The position numbers were made by a program, and so were the translations under genes. The notes under the pieces were generated by a model. That model was not told the origin of the DNA and did no database searches. It saw only the letters and a list, made by a program, of their open reading frames with translations. From assembly GCF_024505045.1 (NCBI RefSeq), contig NZ_JANIBM010000003.1, positions 124,001 to 188,000 on the forward strand: 64,000 bases of DNA. The letters run 5' to 3'. This DNA comes from Methylomonas aurea (GTDB lineage Bacteria > Pseudomonadota > Gammaproteobacteria > Methylococcales > Methylomonadaceae). Shown piece after piece: positions 17,592 through 26,544 of the stretch (the stretch's first letter is position 1; the number at the start of each line of letters is the position of its first letter).

Positions 17592-18814
17592 AATGCCGTC
17601 ATTGCGGTTCCGAACTCTCTCTGCCGCTGATCGATCTGGGCAGCGCGCCGCCTTCGAATTCCTATCTGACCGCCGAAACCTTGCATGCGCCGGAACGCTG
17701 GTACCCGTTGCGGGTACTGGTCTGCCAGCAGTGCTGGTTGGTGCAAACCGAGGATTATGCCCATTGCGCCGAATTTTTTTCGGCCGATTACGCCTATTTC
17801 AGTTCGTTCTCGTCGACCTGGCTGCAACACGCTGAAAATTACGTCGCGGCGATGGTCCGGCGTTTCGGTCTGGATGCCGGGTCGTTGGTGGTGGAAGTGG
17901 CATCGAACGATGGTTATTTGTTGCAATATGTGCAGGCACGCGGGATAGGCGCATTAGGTATCGAACCAACCGCAAGCACCGCCCAAGCTGCCCGCGATAA
18001 GGGCTTGCAGGTGGTCGAGGAGTTTTTCGGCGCACAATTGGCCGAGCAGCTGGTTGCCGCAGGCGTCCGGGCCGATTTGATGGCGGCGAACAATGTGCTG
18101 GCGCATGTCCCCGACATTAACGATTTCGTCCGCGGCTTTGCGGTGTTGCTGAAGCCGGCCGGCGTCGCGACCTTCGAGTTTCCGCACTTGCTGAATCTGA
18201 TCGAAAGCAATCAGTTCGATACGATATACCACGAGCATTTTTCCTATCTGTCGTTGACCGCCGTGCAAAGGATATTCGCGGAAAACGGTTTGACGGTATT
18301 CGATGTCGAGGAATTACCGACCCATGGCGGCAGCTTGCGGGTGTTTGCCCAGCGCACCGCCGACGGCGCACAGCCGGTCGAGCCAGCCGTGGCCGAGTTA
18401 TTGCGGCGCGAGGTTCAGGCCGGCATGGCCGGGGTGGCTTTTTACGCCGGATTCCAGAAGCGGGCCGATGCGTTGAAGAACGATCTGCTAAGCTTTTTGC
18501 TGGACGCGGCCCGCAACGGCAAGAAAGTCGCGGCTTATGGCGCAGCGGCAAAAGGCAATACCTTGCTCAATTACGCCGGCGTGCGGCCGGATCTGATTGC
18601 CTATGTCGTCGACCGCAATCCGGCCAAGCAAGGTAAATGGCTGCCCGGCAGCCGGATACCGATTGTCGACGAGCAGCATTTGCAACGCGATAAGCCCGAT
18701 TATGTGCTGATATTGCCGTGGAATTTGCAGCGCGAAGTGGTTGCGCAACTCGATTACGTGCGGGATTGGGGCGGCCGTTTCGCCATTGCCGTGCCGGAGT
18801 TAACGGTCCTCTAA
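17588..18814 (+). CDS. TylC3/NovU-type sugar C-methyltransferase
   Basis: The 408-residue protein has an N-terminal zinc domain with two CxxC pairs (CRHC at 3-6 and CQQC near 45). SAM motif I is VVEVASNDGYLLQ near residue 100. YHEHFSY near 217 carries the Tyr-x-Glu-His residues assigned to catalysis in TcaB9/TylC3, and THGGSLRVF near 245 is also diagnostic. Characterised members methylate C3 of 4-keto-6-deoxy sugars. Between an epimerase and a reductase, it likely makes a branched 3-C-methyl-6-deoxyhexose. Confidence 0.85.
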   Translation: MKCRHCGSELSLPLIDLGSAPPSNSYLTAETLHAPERWYPLRVLVCQQCWLVQTEDYAHCAEFFSADYAYFSSFSSTWLQHAENYVAAMVRRFGLDAGSLVVEVASNDGYLLQYVQARGIGALGIEPTASTAQAARDKGLQVVEEFFGAQLAEQLVAAGVRADLMAANNVLAHVPDINDFVRGFAVLLKPAGVATFEFPHLLNLIESNQFDTIYHEHFSYLSLTAVQRIFAENGLTVFDVEELPTHGGSLRVFAQRTADGAQPVEPAVAELLRREVQAGMAGVAFYAGFQKRADALKNDLLSFLLDAARNGKKVAAYGAAAKGNTLLNYAGVRPDLIAYVVDRNPAKQGKWLPGSRIPIVDEQHLQRDKPDYVLILPWNLQREVVAQLDYVRDWGGRFAIAVPELTVL

Positions 18815-19722
18815 TGCGAATCGCGGTTACCGGTGCCGACGGCTTCATTGGCCGTTATCTGTTGTCGATCCTGCTGGCGCAGGGCCATCAGGTGGCTGCC
18901 GTTTCCAGGCGTTCCGATCATGCGCCGCAGCCCGGCCTGACCTGGTTGCAGGCCGATTTGTTGGATGTCGGCCAAGCCAGGCAAGCGATGGCCCAAGCCG
19001 AAGCCGAGTGCTTGATTCATTTGGCCTGGTTCGTCGAGCACGGCCGGTTCTGGACCGCAGCCGAAAATTTTGCCTGGTGCGATGCGACGGCGAATTTGCT
19101 GGCAGCATTTAAAGAATTTGGCGGCAAGCGGGCGGTGATTGCCGGGACCTGCGCCGAGTACGACTGGAATTACGGCTATTGCGTCGAAGGCAAAACGCCA
19201 ACTGCGCCGGTAACGCTGTACGGCAAGTGTAAGGATGCCACCCGGCAATTTACCGAAGGTTTTTGCCGCGACAACGGCATCGAATGGGTGTGGGGGCGGA
19301 TTTTTACGCCGTACGGGCCGGGCGAACCGGCGGCGCGATTCGTGCCGTCCGTGCTCTCAGCCATGGCCCGGGGCGAAGTTTTGAAGTGCAGCCACGGCCG
19401 GCAGTTTCGCGATTTTCTGCACGCCAGCGATGTCGCATCGGCTTTCGCCCATTTGGCGGCAAATACTTCGGCGGCCGGCGTGTTTAACATCGCGTCGGGC
19501 GAACCTATGCGGCTGGCGGATATCGTGGCGATCTGCGCCGGTTTGTTCGAAGCCGTGCCGGCTGTCGAATTCGGCGCCGTGCCAGTGGCCGAATACGATC
19601 CGCTGCTGCTGGTTGGCTGCGCGGATAAACTGGCTGCAACCGGTTGGGCCGCACGGATATCGATCCGCGACGGCCTTGCCGATTACCGAATTAAAATTAA
19701 CGAATTGAAGGGGAGTGAATGA
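18814..19722 (+). CDS. NAD(P)-dependent sugar 4-ketoreductase/epimerase (SDR)
   Basis: The ATG at 18814 shares one base with the previous stop (TAATG) and gives 302 residues. GADGFIGRYL near residue 7 is the Rossmann glycine motif, and LYGKCKDATRQF near 130 supplies the Tyr-x3-Lys catalytic pair. After C-methylation, a 4-ketoreductase is the step needed to finish the deoxysugar, and this gene is well placed for that. Epimerase activity cannot be excluded. Confidence 0.75.
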   Translation: MRIAVTGADGFIGRYLLSILLAQGHQVAAVSRRSDHAPQPGLTWLQADLLDVGQARQAMAQAEAECLIHLAWFVEHGRFWTAAENFAWCDATANLLAAFKEFGGKRAVIAGTCAEYDWNYGYCVEGKTPTAPVTLYGKCKDATRQFTEGFCRDNGIEWVWGRIFTPYGPGEPAARFVPSVLSAMARGEVLKCSHGRQFRDFLHASDVASAFAHLAANTSAAGVFNIASGEPMRLADIVAICAGLFEAVPAVEFGAVPVAEYDPLLLVGCADKLAATGWAARISIRDGLADYRIKINELKGSE

Positions 19723-20504
19723 TGGATCCGGTAACACAGTTTGCGCATGAAAGAGAGTCTATCCGCCAGGCTTTCGCGGCAAACAATGCGGGCGAACAGC
19801 TGACTCGCGCCTGGATGAATTTCGCTCAAGCCGGCAAATATTCTTACCAGTTCGATTGGATGGGGCGGCCGATCATTCAGTACCCGCAGGATATCGTGGC
19901 GATGCAGGAGCTGATTTGGTCGGTCAAGCCCGACCTGATCGTCGAGACCGGTATCGCTCACGGCGGATCATTGATTTTCAGCGCATCGATGCTGGCGTTG
20001 CTGGACATGGCCGAAGCGATCGAAGCCGGCGAGCAGACGCTGAATCTGCGCGATTTCCGCCGCAAAGTGATCGGCATCGATATCGATATTCGCGCCCATA
20101 ACCGGGCGGCGATCGAAGCCCATCCGATGAGCTCGCGGATCGAAATGATCCAGGGCTCCAGCATCGCCCCGGAAACCGTGGCCGAGGTCAAAGCTCGCGC
20201 GGAAGGTTCGCAGCGGATTTTGGTGTGCCTCGATTCCAACCACACCCACGAGCACGTGCTGGCCGAGCTGGAAGCCTACGCGCCGCTGACGACGGTAGGC
20301 AGTTACTGCGTGGTGTTCGATACCATGGTAGAGGACATGCCGGCCGATCTGTTCCCGGATCGTCCTTGGGGGCCGGGCGACAATCCGAAAACCGCGGTCA
20401 GGCAATATTTGCAGTCGCATCCCGAATTCGAGATCGACAAAGGTTTGGATCATAAACTGCAGATTTCGGTGGCCCCGGACGGCTTTTTGAAACGCCTGCG
20501 CTAA
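19719..20504 (+). CDS. CmcI/rhamnosyl O-methyltransferase family protein
   Basis: The 261-residue protein has VKPDLIVETGIAHGGSLIF near residue 68, the SAM motif of the CmcI/RhlM-type family, then KVIGIDIDIRAHNR near 110 and LVCLDSNHTHEHV near 168 with conserved acidic and His residues. Family members are often annotated as cephalosporin hydroxylases but act as O-methyltransferases on sugars. Start/stop overlap with the reductase points to O-methylation of the CDP-derived sugar. Confidence 0.75.
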   Translation: MMDPVTQFAHERESIRQAFAANNAGEQLTRAWMNFAQAGKYSYQFDWMGRPIIQYPQDIVAMQELIWSVKPDLIVETGIAHGGSLIFSASMLALLDMAEAIEAGEQTLNLRDFRRKVIGIDIDIRAHNRAAIEAHPMSSRIEMIQGSSIAPETVAEVKARAEGSQRILVCLDSNHTHEHVLAELEAYAPLTTVGSYCVVFDTMVEDMPADLFPDRPWGPGDNPKTAVRQYLQSHPEFEIDKGLDHKLQISVAPDGFLKRLR

Positions 20505-20530
20505 CTGCAGTTCGACCGCCGGCCTTGCCG

Positions 20531-21616
20531 ATGCCCCATTTTCCTGGTCTTTCTGTGCCGATTGCCCACGCTGTTGTCGCCAATGCCGGTTTTGCCGGTG
20601 CTCCGACTGCCGTGGCGCAACGCGGCGAACGTATCGCAACTCTGGATTTTTTTCGCGGCATCGCCATTTTGATGGTGATTTGCGGCCATTTTCTGCCGCA
20701 GCGCTTGGTCTTCGGCAACTTGGCAACATCGTTTGCCACCATGGGCAGGGGCGGCGTGATTGTGTTCTTTTTGCTAAGCGGATACTTGATATTCAAGAGC
20801 TTACAGAACTGCAATATCGGCGCATTTCTATGCCGGAGGTTTTTCAAAATTTTTCCGGCGTATTGGTTGAACCTGCTGGTGTTGTTCATTGCCGGCCAAC
20901 TGGGTTTCGGTTTGGCAATCCACTCCAATGCGACCTACCTGGCCAATTTTACGATGCTGTCCGACCTGTTCAGGTTACCGAATGTCAGCAACGTATATTG
21001 GACCCTGTTGATCGAAGTGAAGTTTTACGTGTTTATCGCTTTGTACTCCCATTTCTTAAAGAATCGTTTCGTTTCGGCGGCACCGGTATTGTTTACCCTG
21101 GCTAATGCTGCGATGTTTGTGCTTAGGGGGCAGGCCAGTCAGCTATTGACGTTTTTTCCGGTTTTTTTTGTCGGCATCCAGGTGTTTCAGGCGGAGAAAT
21201 CCGATTGGGCGGGGGTAAGCCTGTTAAGGTTGGCTTTGACCGCCTTGCTGGCCGGACTTAACGTTGCCGTGTTCGACGGCATCTATCCGCTTTGGTCGAT
21301 GGCCTATATTCTCGGCGGCGCTGCGGCCATGGCCGGACTTTTGCAATCCGGATTCTCGATGGCTTTGCTGGCGTTTTTCGGCAAGGTTTCCTACAGCAAT
21401 TATTTGTACCACACGCTGGTCGGTTACTCGGCGTTCGAATGGATCGGCCGCCAGCAGAGCCTCGCTGGCAATCTGCTGGCTGTTGCCGTCGTGGTGGTGG
21501 TGTCGACCTGGGTGGCTTATCTGAGTTACATCCTGGTCGAACTGCCGTCGGTACGGTTTTGCAAAACCCATGAAGCGCAGTTTTTGGGTCAACTCTCCAG
21601 GTTTTGGAAACGTTAA
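20531..21616 (+). CDS. Acyltransferase family 3 membrane protein
   Basis: The ATG at 20531 gives 361 residues with about ten hydrophobic segments. LDFFRGIAILMVICGHF near residue 40 carries the Arg and His of the acyltransferase 3 (OafA/NodX-type) family, and GGVIVFFLLSGYL near 80 is the second family motif. These proteins move acyl groups, often acetyl, across the inner membrane to glycans. O-acetylation of the finished oligosaccharide is the likely role. It shares one base with wecB (TAATG). Confidence 0.82.
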   Translation: MPHFPGLSVPIAHAVVANAGFAGAPTAVAQRGERIATLDFFRGIAILMVICGHFLPQRLVFGNLATSFATMGRGGVIVFFLLSGYLIFKSLQNCNIGAFLCRRFFKIFPAYWLNLLVLFIAGQLGFGLAIHSNATYLANFTMLSDLFRLPNVSNVYWTLLIEVKFYVFIALYSHFLKNRFVSAAPVLFTLANAAMFVLRGQASQLLTFFPVFFVGIQVFQAEKSDWAGVSLLRLALTALLAGLNVAVFDGIYPLWSMAYILGGAAAMAGLLQSGFSMALLAFFGKVSYSNYLYHTLVGYSAFEWIGRQQSLAGNLLAVAVVVVVSTWVAYLSYILVELPSVRFCKTHEAQFLGQLSRFWKR

Positions 21617-22770
21617 TGGCAGCGGCAAGAACGGTTTTGGTGGTTTTGGGTACCCGGCCGGAGGCGATCAAGCTATCGCCTTTGGTTTTGGCCGGCAAAA
21701 ATCGGAGCCAATTCGATTTTCTGGTTTGCAACACCGGCCAGCATCGGCAGATGTCGGATCAAGTGTTGGAGTTGTTCGGCTTGCATGCCGATTTCGATTT
21801 GGACATCATGCGTGCCGAACAAACCCTGACCGGGATCACCGTCGATATCCTGACGCGGATGCAGGATTGTCTGGACCGCTGCCGGCCGGATTGGGTCGTG
21901 GTGCAGGGTGATACGACGACCAGTTTTGCCGCGGCACTCGCGGCTTTTTACCGGAAGGTGCCGGTAGCCCATGTCGAAGCCGGCTTACGCACCGGCAATA
22001 TCTATGCTCCGTGGCCGGAGGAGATGAATCGGCGGCTGGTCTCCGAATTGGCGACGCTGCATTTTCCGCCGACCCGGTCTGCCGCGGAAAACCTGCTGGC
22101 CGAAGGGATCCCACCGGACAGAATGTTGGTGACCGGAAATACCGGCATCGACGCTTTGAAGGGCCTGGTTAAGCGCTTGACGGACGACGCGATGTTGCGG
22201 GACAGGGCGGCGAAATTATTGAACGCGGCCGGTTTGAAAGCCGTGAACTTGTCTGAGCGCCGGCCTTACGTACTGGTCACCTGCCACCGGCGGGAGAGTT
22301 TCGGCGCCGGTCTGGAGGCCATCTGCTCGGCGATATTGCAGCTTGCCGGCCGTTTTCCCTGTTACGATTTTATTTACCCGGTGCATCCGAACCCGCGGGT
22401 CAGAGAAACGGTAAACAGGCTGCTGGGAAGCGGTATCGCCAACGTTCAATTGATCGAGCCTTTGGAATATTTGCCGTTCGTCAGCCTGATGGCGGACGCC
22501 GAATTGATTTTGACCGATTCCGGCGGCGTGCAGGAAGAGGCGCCGAGTCTGGGCAAACGCGTCGTGGTGTTGCGAGACGAGACCGAGAGGACCGAGGGCC
22601 TCGAAACCGGTTTGATTCGCCTGGCCGGAACCGATCCCGTTAAAATAACCGGTTATACGATAGACGCCTTGGAAGGCCGCTGGCCGCTGGCGGATCGTGC
22701 CGATGTTTACGGCGACGGACTGGCGTCGGAACGGATTATCGATGCCATCGCCGCCCATTCCCCGGTTTGA
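21616..22770 (+). CDS. wecB: UDP-N-acetylglucosamine 2-epimerase (non-hydrolysing)
   Basis: Translation from the ATG at 21616 gives 384 residues of the WecB type: VVLGTRPEAIKLSPL near residue 10, QGDTTTSFA near 97, HVEAGLRTG near 120, PWPEEMNRRL near 133, and ILTDSGGVQEEAPSLG near 300. It interconverts UDP-GlcNAc and UDP-ManNAc in the cytoplasm. A TTG four codons earlier is in frame, but the ATG overlaps the upstream stop and is preferred. No ManNAc dehydrogenase is seen in this window. Confidence 0.93.
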   Translation: MAAARTVLVVLGTRPEAIKLSPLVLAGKNRSQFDFLVCNTGQHRQMSDQVLELFGLHADFDLDIMRAEQTLTGITVDILTRMQDCLDRCRPDWVVVQGDTTTSFAAALAAFYRKVPVAHVEAGLRTGNIYAPWPEEMNRRLVSELATLHFPPTRSAAENLLAEGIPPDRMLVTGNTGIDALKGLVKRLTDDAMLRDRAAKLLNAAGLKAVNLSERRPYVLVTCHRRESFGAGLEAICSAILQLAGRFPCYDFIYPVHPNPRVRETVNRLLGSGIANVQLIEPLEYLPFVSLMADAELILTDSGGVQEEAPSLGKRVVVLRDETERTEGLETGLIRLAGTDPVKITGYTIDALEGRWPLADRADVYGDGLASERIIDAIAAHSPV

Positions 22771-22782
22771 CCGCGCCTTACT

Positions 22783-24033
22783 ATGAAACTACTTGCCGTA
22801 TCCTACGTGCTGCCGCCCAATCTCTATTCGCAAGCTATCCAGATCGGCCGTCTGCTTTACCATGCCCGGCTGCCGATAGCCGCCGTCACGGGCCAGGTGG
22901 AGGCCTTGGCGAACGGGCTGGATGCGTATCCCGATTTCGACAGCCGCTTACTGTTTAGATTGCCGGTGGCGTACCGTGCGCCCTTATCCGGCCTGTGGCA
23001 TCGAATTGCGGCGAATCTGCTGCCCTTGTACGCGCGGGCCCCCGACGAATTCCTGGGCTGGGTGCCGCTGGCCGAGCGTGTCGTGGTCGAGCGCTTGGCG
23101 CAGGGCGATTTTGCGGCGGACGCTTTGCTGAGCTTCGGCGAGCCGATGTCGGACCATCTGCTCGGCCTGCGTTTGAAACGCCGCTACGGTTTGCCGTGGG
23201 TGGCGCATTTCAGCGATCCCTGGGCGGATAACCCGTTCCGGCGCCGGTTTTTCCTGGCGAACATCCGTAACCGCCAATTGGAACGCGAAGTGGTTGCCGC
23301 CGCCGATCGCATCATTTTTACCTCGCAAGAAACCGTGGATTTGGTGATGGCCAAATATCCCGCGGCGTGGCGGGAGAAGGCCCGGGTCCTGCCGCACGGT
23401 TTCGAGCCCGGCGCTTACGGCGACTCGCCACGCGATCCGGATGCGCCGCTGTTGATCCGTTATTTGGGGAATTTCTACGGCCACCGGTCGCCGCAGCCGT
23501 TGTTCGAGGCTTTGGCGGCCATTCTGCGCGAGCGGCCGGACGAACTGTGCGGCGTCCGCATCGAATTGGTCGGCGGAGTGCCGCCCAGGATGCTGACATC
23601 GGCGGCCTACCGGTCCTTGCCGGACGGATTGGTAACCGTGGTGCCTACCGTCGATTATTCGGCCTCGCTGGCATTGATGAAGCAATCCGATTTGTTATTG
23701 GTGATCGATGCGCCGGACGACCTAAGCGTGTTTCTGCCCGGGAAGCTGGTCGATTATTTGGGAGCCGGCGTGCCGATTTTCGGCATCGTACCGCCCGGCG
23801 CATCGGCGCAGTTAATTTCCAAGCTCGGCGGCGCCGTCGCCAATCCGCGCCGGCCGGCCGAAATCGCCGAGTCTCTGCAGCAGGTTTTGCAAACTATTCG
23901 CGAGCGCAGGGCGGCGGGAATTACGTCGGCCTGGGGTGATCCGCAAGTGCGCGCGGCTTACAGCGCCGATGCGGTGGCGGAAAGGTTCCGTTCTATTCTC
24001 GGCGAACTGGCCGGCAGCGCTGCGGATGGGTAA
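22783..24033 (+). CDS. GT4-like glycosyltransferase
   Basis: The 416-residue protein starts MKLLAVSYVLPPN, a GT-B N-terminal strand, and has WVAHFSDPWADNPF near residue 140 and LPHGFEPGAYG near 205. A less regular donor site follows near 300-340 (DLLLVIDAPDD, then KLVDYLGAGVPIFGI). The pattern fits a family 4-like transferase or a close relative. Linkage and sugar are unknown. It overlaps the pyruvyltransferase by 8 bases. Confidence 0.75.
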   Translation: MKLLAVSYVLPPNLYSQAIQIGRLLYHARLPIAAVTGQVEALANGLDAYPDFDSRLLFRLPVAYRAPLSGLWHRIAANLLPLYARAPDEFLGWVPLAERVVVERLAQGDFAADALLSFGEPMSDHLLGLRLKRRYGLPWVAHFSDPWADNPFRRRFFLANIRNRQLEREVVAAADRIIFTSQETVDLVMAKYPAAWREKARVLPHGFEPGAYGDSPRDPDAPLLIRYLGNFYGHRSPQPLFEALAAILRERPDELCGVRIELVGGVPPRMLTSAAYRSLPDGLVTVVPTVDYSASLALMKQSDLLLVIDAPDDLSVFLPGKLVDYLGAGVPIFGIVPPGASAQLISKLGGAVANPRRPAEIAESLQQVLQTIRERRAAGITSAWGDPQVRAAYSADAVAERFRSILGELAGSAADG

Positions 24034-25147
24034 GGTTTTTCTCTACGGCTATTACGGCTTCGGCAACGTCGGCGACGATTTGCTGTTGGCGGCGATTTTG
24101 CGGCGCTTGCGCTCGGCGGCGCCGGATTCGAGTTTTGTCGTGCGCAGCCTGCATCCGGTAGCCGACTTGCAAAGCGAAAACGTCGAATTCAGCTGCCAGG
24201 AGCGGATTCTGTTGCAGCCGAATCTGCCGAAGTGGCGGCGCCTGCTCGACTATCTGGCGGTCAATTGGCGGTCGCTGGCCGGTTGCCGGGCCATGGTTTT
24301 CGGTGGCGGTACGCTGTTTCACGCCCGCGGCGGCGCGTTGACCAATCTGGTGTTGATTTTCCTGGCCGTCGTTCAAGCCCGGCTCAGAGGCGCCCGAGTG
24401 TTTGTGCTGGGGGCCGGCGTCGCCGAAATGCCCGGCATTTCGGCCAGATTGTTAATGGCGGCGATCCTGGCGCTGAGCGATGATTTTGCCGTGCGCGACG
24501 CCTCGTCGTGGCGCCATTGCCGGCAGGTGATCGGCGGCAATCGCGTCAGGCGTACGGCTGATCTGGTGTTCTCATTGCAGTTGCCGACGGTGCCGACAAC
24601 CTCGGCCGGCAAAACTGTCGGCGTCACGTTGGCGGCCAGCGATATCGGCGCCGCGACCGGCGCGTATCCGCATTTTTTTAGCGTTCTTGCCGCGGATTTG
24701 GCGGAATTACGCGACAATGGTTGGTCGATCCGGCTGTTGTCGTTTCAAGAGCTGGACGATCCGCAGGCTGGCGTGTCCGATACCAAGTTGCTGCAGGCCG
24801 TCGGCATCGCCGGCGAGCGCGTCGAACTGCTCAGGGTTTCGTCGGACCCGGATGCATTGTGCCGGCAATTCGCCGAACTCGATATCGTTGTCGGTATGCG
24901 GTTTCACGGTCTGGTCATGGCGGCTTTGCTGGGCCTGCCGTTTGTCGGGATTGGCCGCGATAGCAAGCTGTCGGATTTTTGCCTGGATGCCGGTATGCCG
25001 TTTCTTTCGCTTTCCGAGGCGCGCGCTGGGTTGATCGCCGCGACGATAGGGGGAGCAGCGGGCCGAATGGTCGATGGCGCCAATCTTGCCTGCTGGCAAG
25101 CCTTGTCTGCGGAAAATTTCGGCCCAATCGAGGAATATCTGAAATGA
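24026..25147 (+). CDS. Polysaccharide pyruvyltransferase family protein
   Basis: Starting at the ATG at 24026 gives 373 residues with KVFLYGYYGFGNVGDDLLL at the N-terminus, the CsaB/PS_pyruv_trans start. MVFGGGTLFHARG lies near residue 90, and VVGMRFHGLVMAALLGLPFVGI near 288 carries the family's conserved Arg-x-His. Such enzymes add a pyruvate ketal from phosphoenolpyruvate to a sugar. An upstream in-frame extension overlaps the previous gene and is unlikely. It overlaps the next gene by ATGA. Confidence 0.85.
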   Translation: MGKVFLYGYYGFGNVGDDLLLAAILRRLRSAAPDSSFVVRSLHPVADLQSENVEFSCQERILLQPNLPKWRRLLDYLAVNWRSLAGCRAMVFGGGTLFHARGGALTNLVLIFLAVVQARLRGARVFVLGAGVAEMPGISARLLMAAILALSDDFAVRDASSWRHCRQVIGGNRVRRTADLVFSLQLPTVPTTSAGKTVGVTLAASDIGAATGAYPHFFSVLAADLAELRDNGWSIRLLSFQELDDPQAGVSDTKLLQAVGIAGERVELLRVSSDPDALCRQFAELDIVVGMRFHGLVMAALLGLPFVGIGRDSKLSDFCLDAGMPFLSLSEARAGLIAATIGGAAGRMVDGANLACWQALSAENFGPIEEYLK

Positions 25148-26544
25148 GGGTGATTTTGCACGGGTTCGGCTCGTTCCCGATACTGTTTTACCACGTGATC
25201 GAATACGCCAGACGCCGCTATCCGGAAGTGGAATGGGCGATTATCTTGTCGTCGCCGCACCACGAGGCCTTGATGGTGTCGCTGCTCGGCCGGGACAACG
25301 TGTTCGTGTTGAACGGCAACGATGGCTCTTGCTCTGCGGAAGAGAAAGTTTTGCTGTATCCGGGCAGCCTGCACCGCGATATCGACAGCGAAAAACGCAA
25401 TTTCAAATTCGCCCGCTCGCAGCTCCAATTGCAACGGGCGATGAACCTGTACCGCGGTGCCAGACGGTTCATGGCGCGCTTCGCGCCGAGCCATGCGCTG
25501 ATCTCGCAGGTGGAAGGTCTGGACGGCAAGGTGTTTCTGGCGTGCGCCAAACAGATAGGCATACCGGTCGTCGTGCCGACCCATTGCCGCAATTTGGGCG
25601 GAATATTTTTTTCGCCGGACGATAGTGAGTCCTTGCCGTCGTATGCGAATGCGGGCGATTCGACTGCCAGGCAGTCCGGCGAACGGTTTCTCCGAGAGTT
25701 CCGGGAAGCGCCAAAAGCGCCGGCGGTCGGCCAGGCCGTAGCGGAAGACAACATTCTGTCTGCATTTCAAAAGCCATTGCTGCAGCGCGTGGGCTTGGCG
25801 TTACAACGCCGGTTCGACGCCAGGGAAAGCTTCGAATGGGATTACCTGCGTGCGGCGTTTTTGAATAACCTGCCTTGGCTGCGGGACGCTGTTTGGAATT
25901 TGCGGCGCTGGAAAAACCAACGGCTATGCGACATTACCGGTTTGGAACAGCTCCCGGAAAAATTCGTGTTTTATCCGTTGCAGTATTCGCCCGAGTCTTC
26001 GATAAATACCCCGGCGCCGTATTTCGTCGATCAGATGCGGGCAATCGATGCGATTCGACATGCGTTGCCCAGCGACGTGGTTTTAGTGATCAAAGAACAC
26101 CCGGCCTGCATACTGCTGCGAAGCGGCAGTTTCGTCCGCGAGTTGCTGCATAAATCCGGTGTCGTGGTGGCCCATTACGCGATGCCGTCGGCGGAAATCG
26201 TAAAACGGGCGCGGATCACGATCTCAGTGACCGGCACCGCCACCTTCGAAGCCTATCTGCTGGGTCGGCCGTCGATTACCTTGGGCAACGCCTTTTTTTC
26301 CGAGGCTTTGGGCGGCGTCTGCAATCTCCGCGATTTACGCGCCAAAATTGCCGAGAAATTGGATGGCAAAGTCGACGACGCCGACATTGTCGATTTTCTG
26401 GCCCGCGTGTTTTCGGTACGTAAGAACGTCGTATTCGGTTCGCCGGGCATGGCCGGCGAACCGGTATTGCGCGAGGGCAATGTAATCGCGTTTGCCGAAG
26501 GCTTCATACAACATTGCCGGGCTATCGACGGAGTGGGCAAATGA
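25144..26544 (+). CDS. Capsule polysaccharide biosynthesis-like protein
   Basis: The ATG at 25144 overlaps the upstream stop and gives 466 residues. The C-terminal half has VLVIKEHPACILLRSG near residue 315 and ITISVTGTATFEAYLLGRPSITLG near 360 (core VTGTATFEA), resembling the Capsule_synth domain seen in KpsC/KpsS-like glycosyltransferases. The N-terminal half is less familiar and begins like a GT-B fold (MRVILHGFGSFPILFYH). It may be a glycosyltransferase acting in the cytoplasm. The exact reaction is not recognisable. Confidence 0.6.
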   Translation: MRVILHGFGSFPILFYHVIEYARRRYPEVEWAIILSSPHHEALMVSLLGRDNVFVLNGNDGSCSAEEKVLLYPGSLHRDIDSEKRNFKFARSQLQLQRAMNLYRGARRFMARFAPSHALISQVEGLDGKVFLACAKQIGIPVVVPTHCRNLGGIFFSPDDSESLPSYANAGDSTARQSGERFLREFREAPKAPAVGQAVAEDNILSAFQKPLLQRVGLALQRRFDARESFEWDYLRAAFLNNLPWLRDAVWNLRRWKNQRLCDITGLEQLPEKFVFYPLQYSPESSINTPAPYFVDQMRAIDAIRHALPSDVVLVIKEHPACILLRSGSFVRELLHKSGVVVAHYAMPSAEIVKRARITISVTGTATFEAYLLGRPSITLGNAFFSEALGGVCNLRDLRAKIAEKLDGKVDDADIVDFLARVFSVRKNVVFGSPGMAGEPVLREGNVIAFAEGFIQHCRAIDGVGK

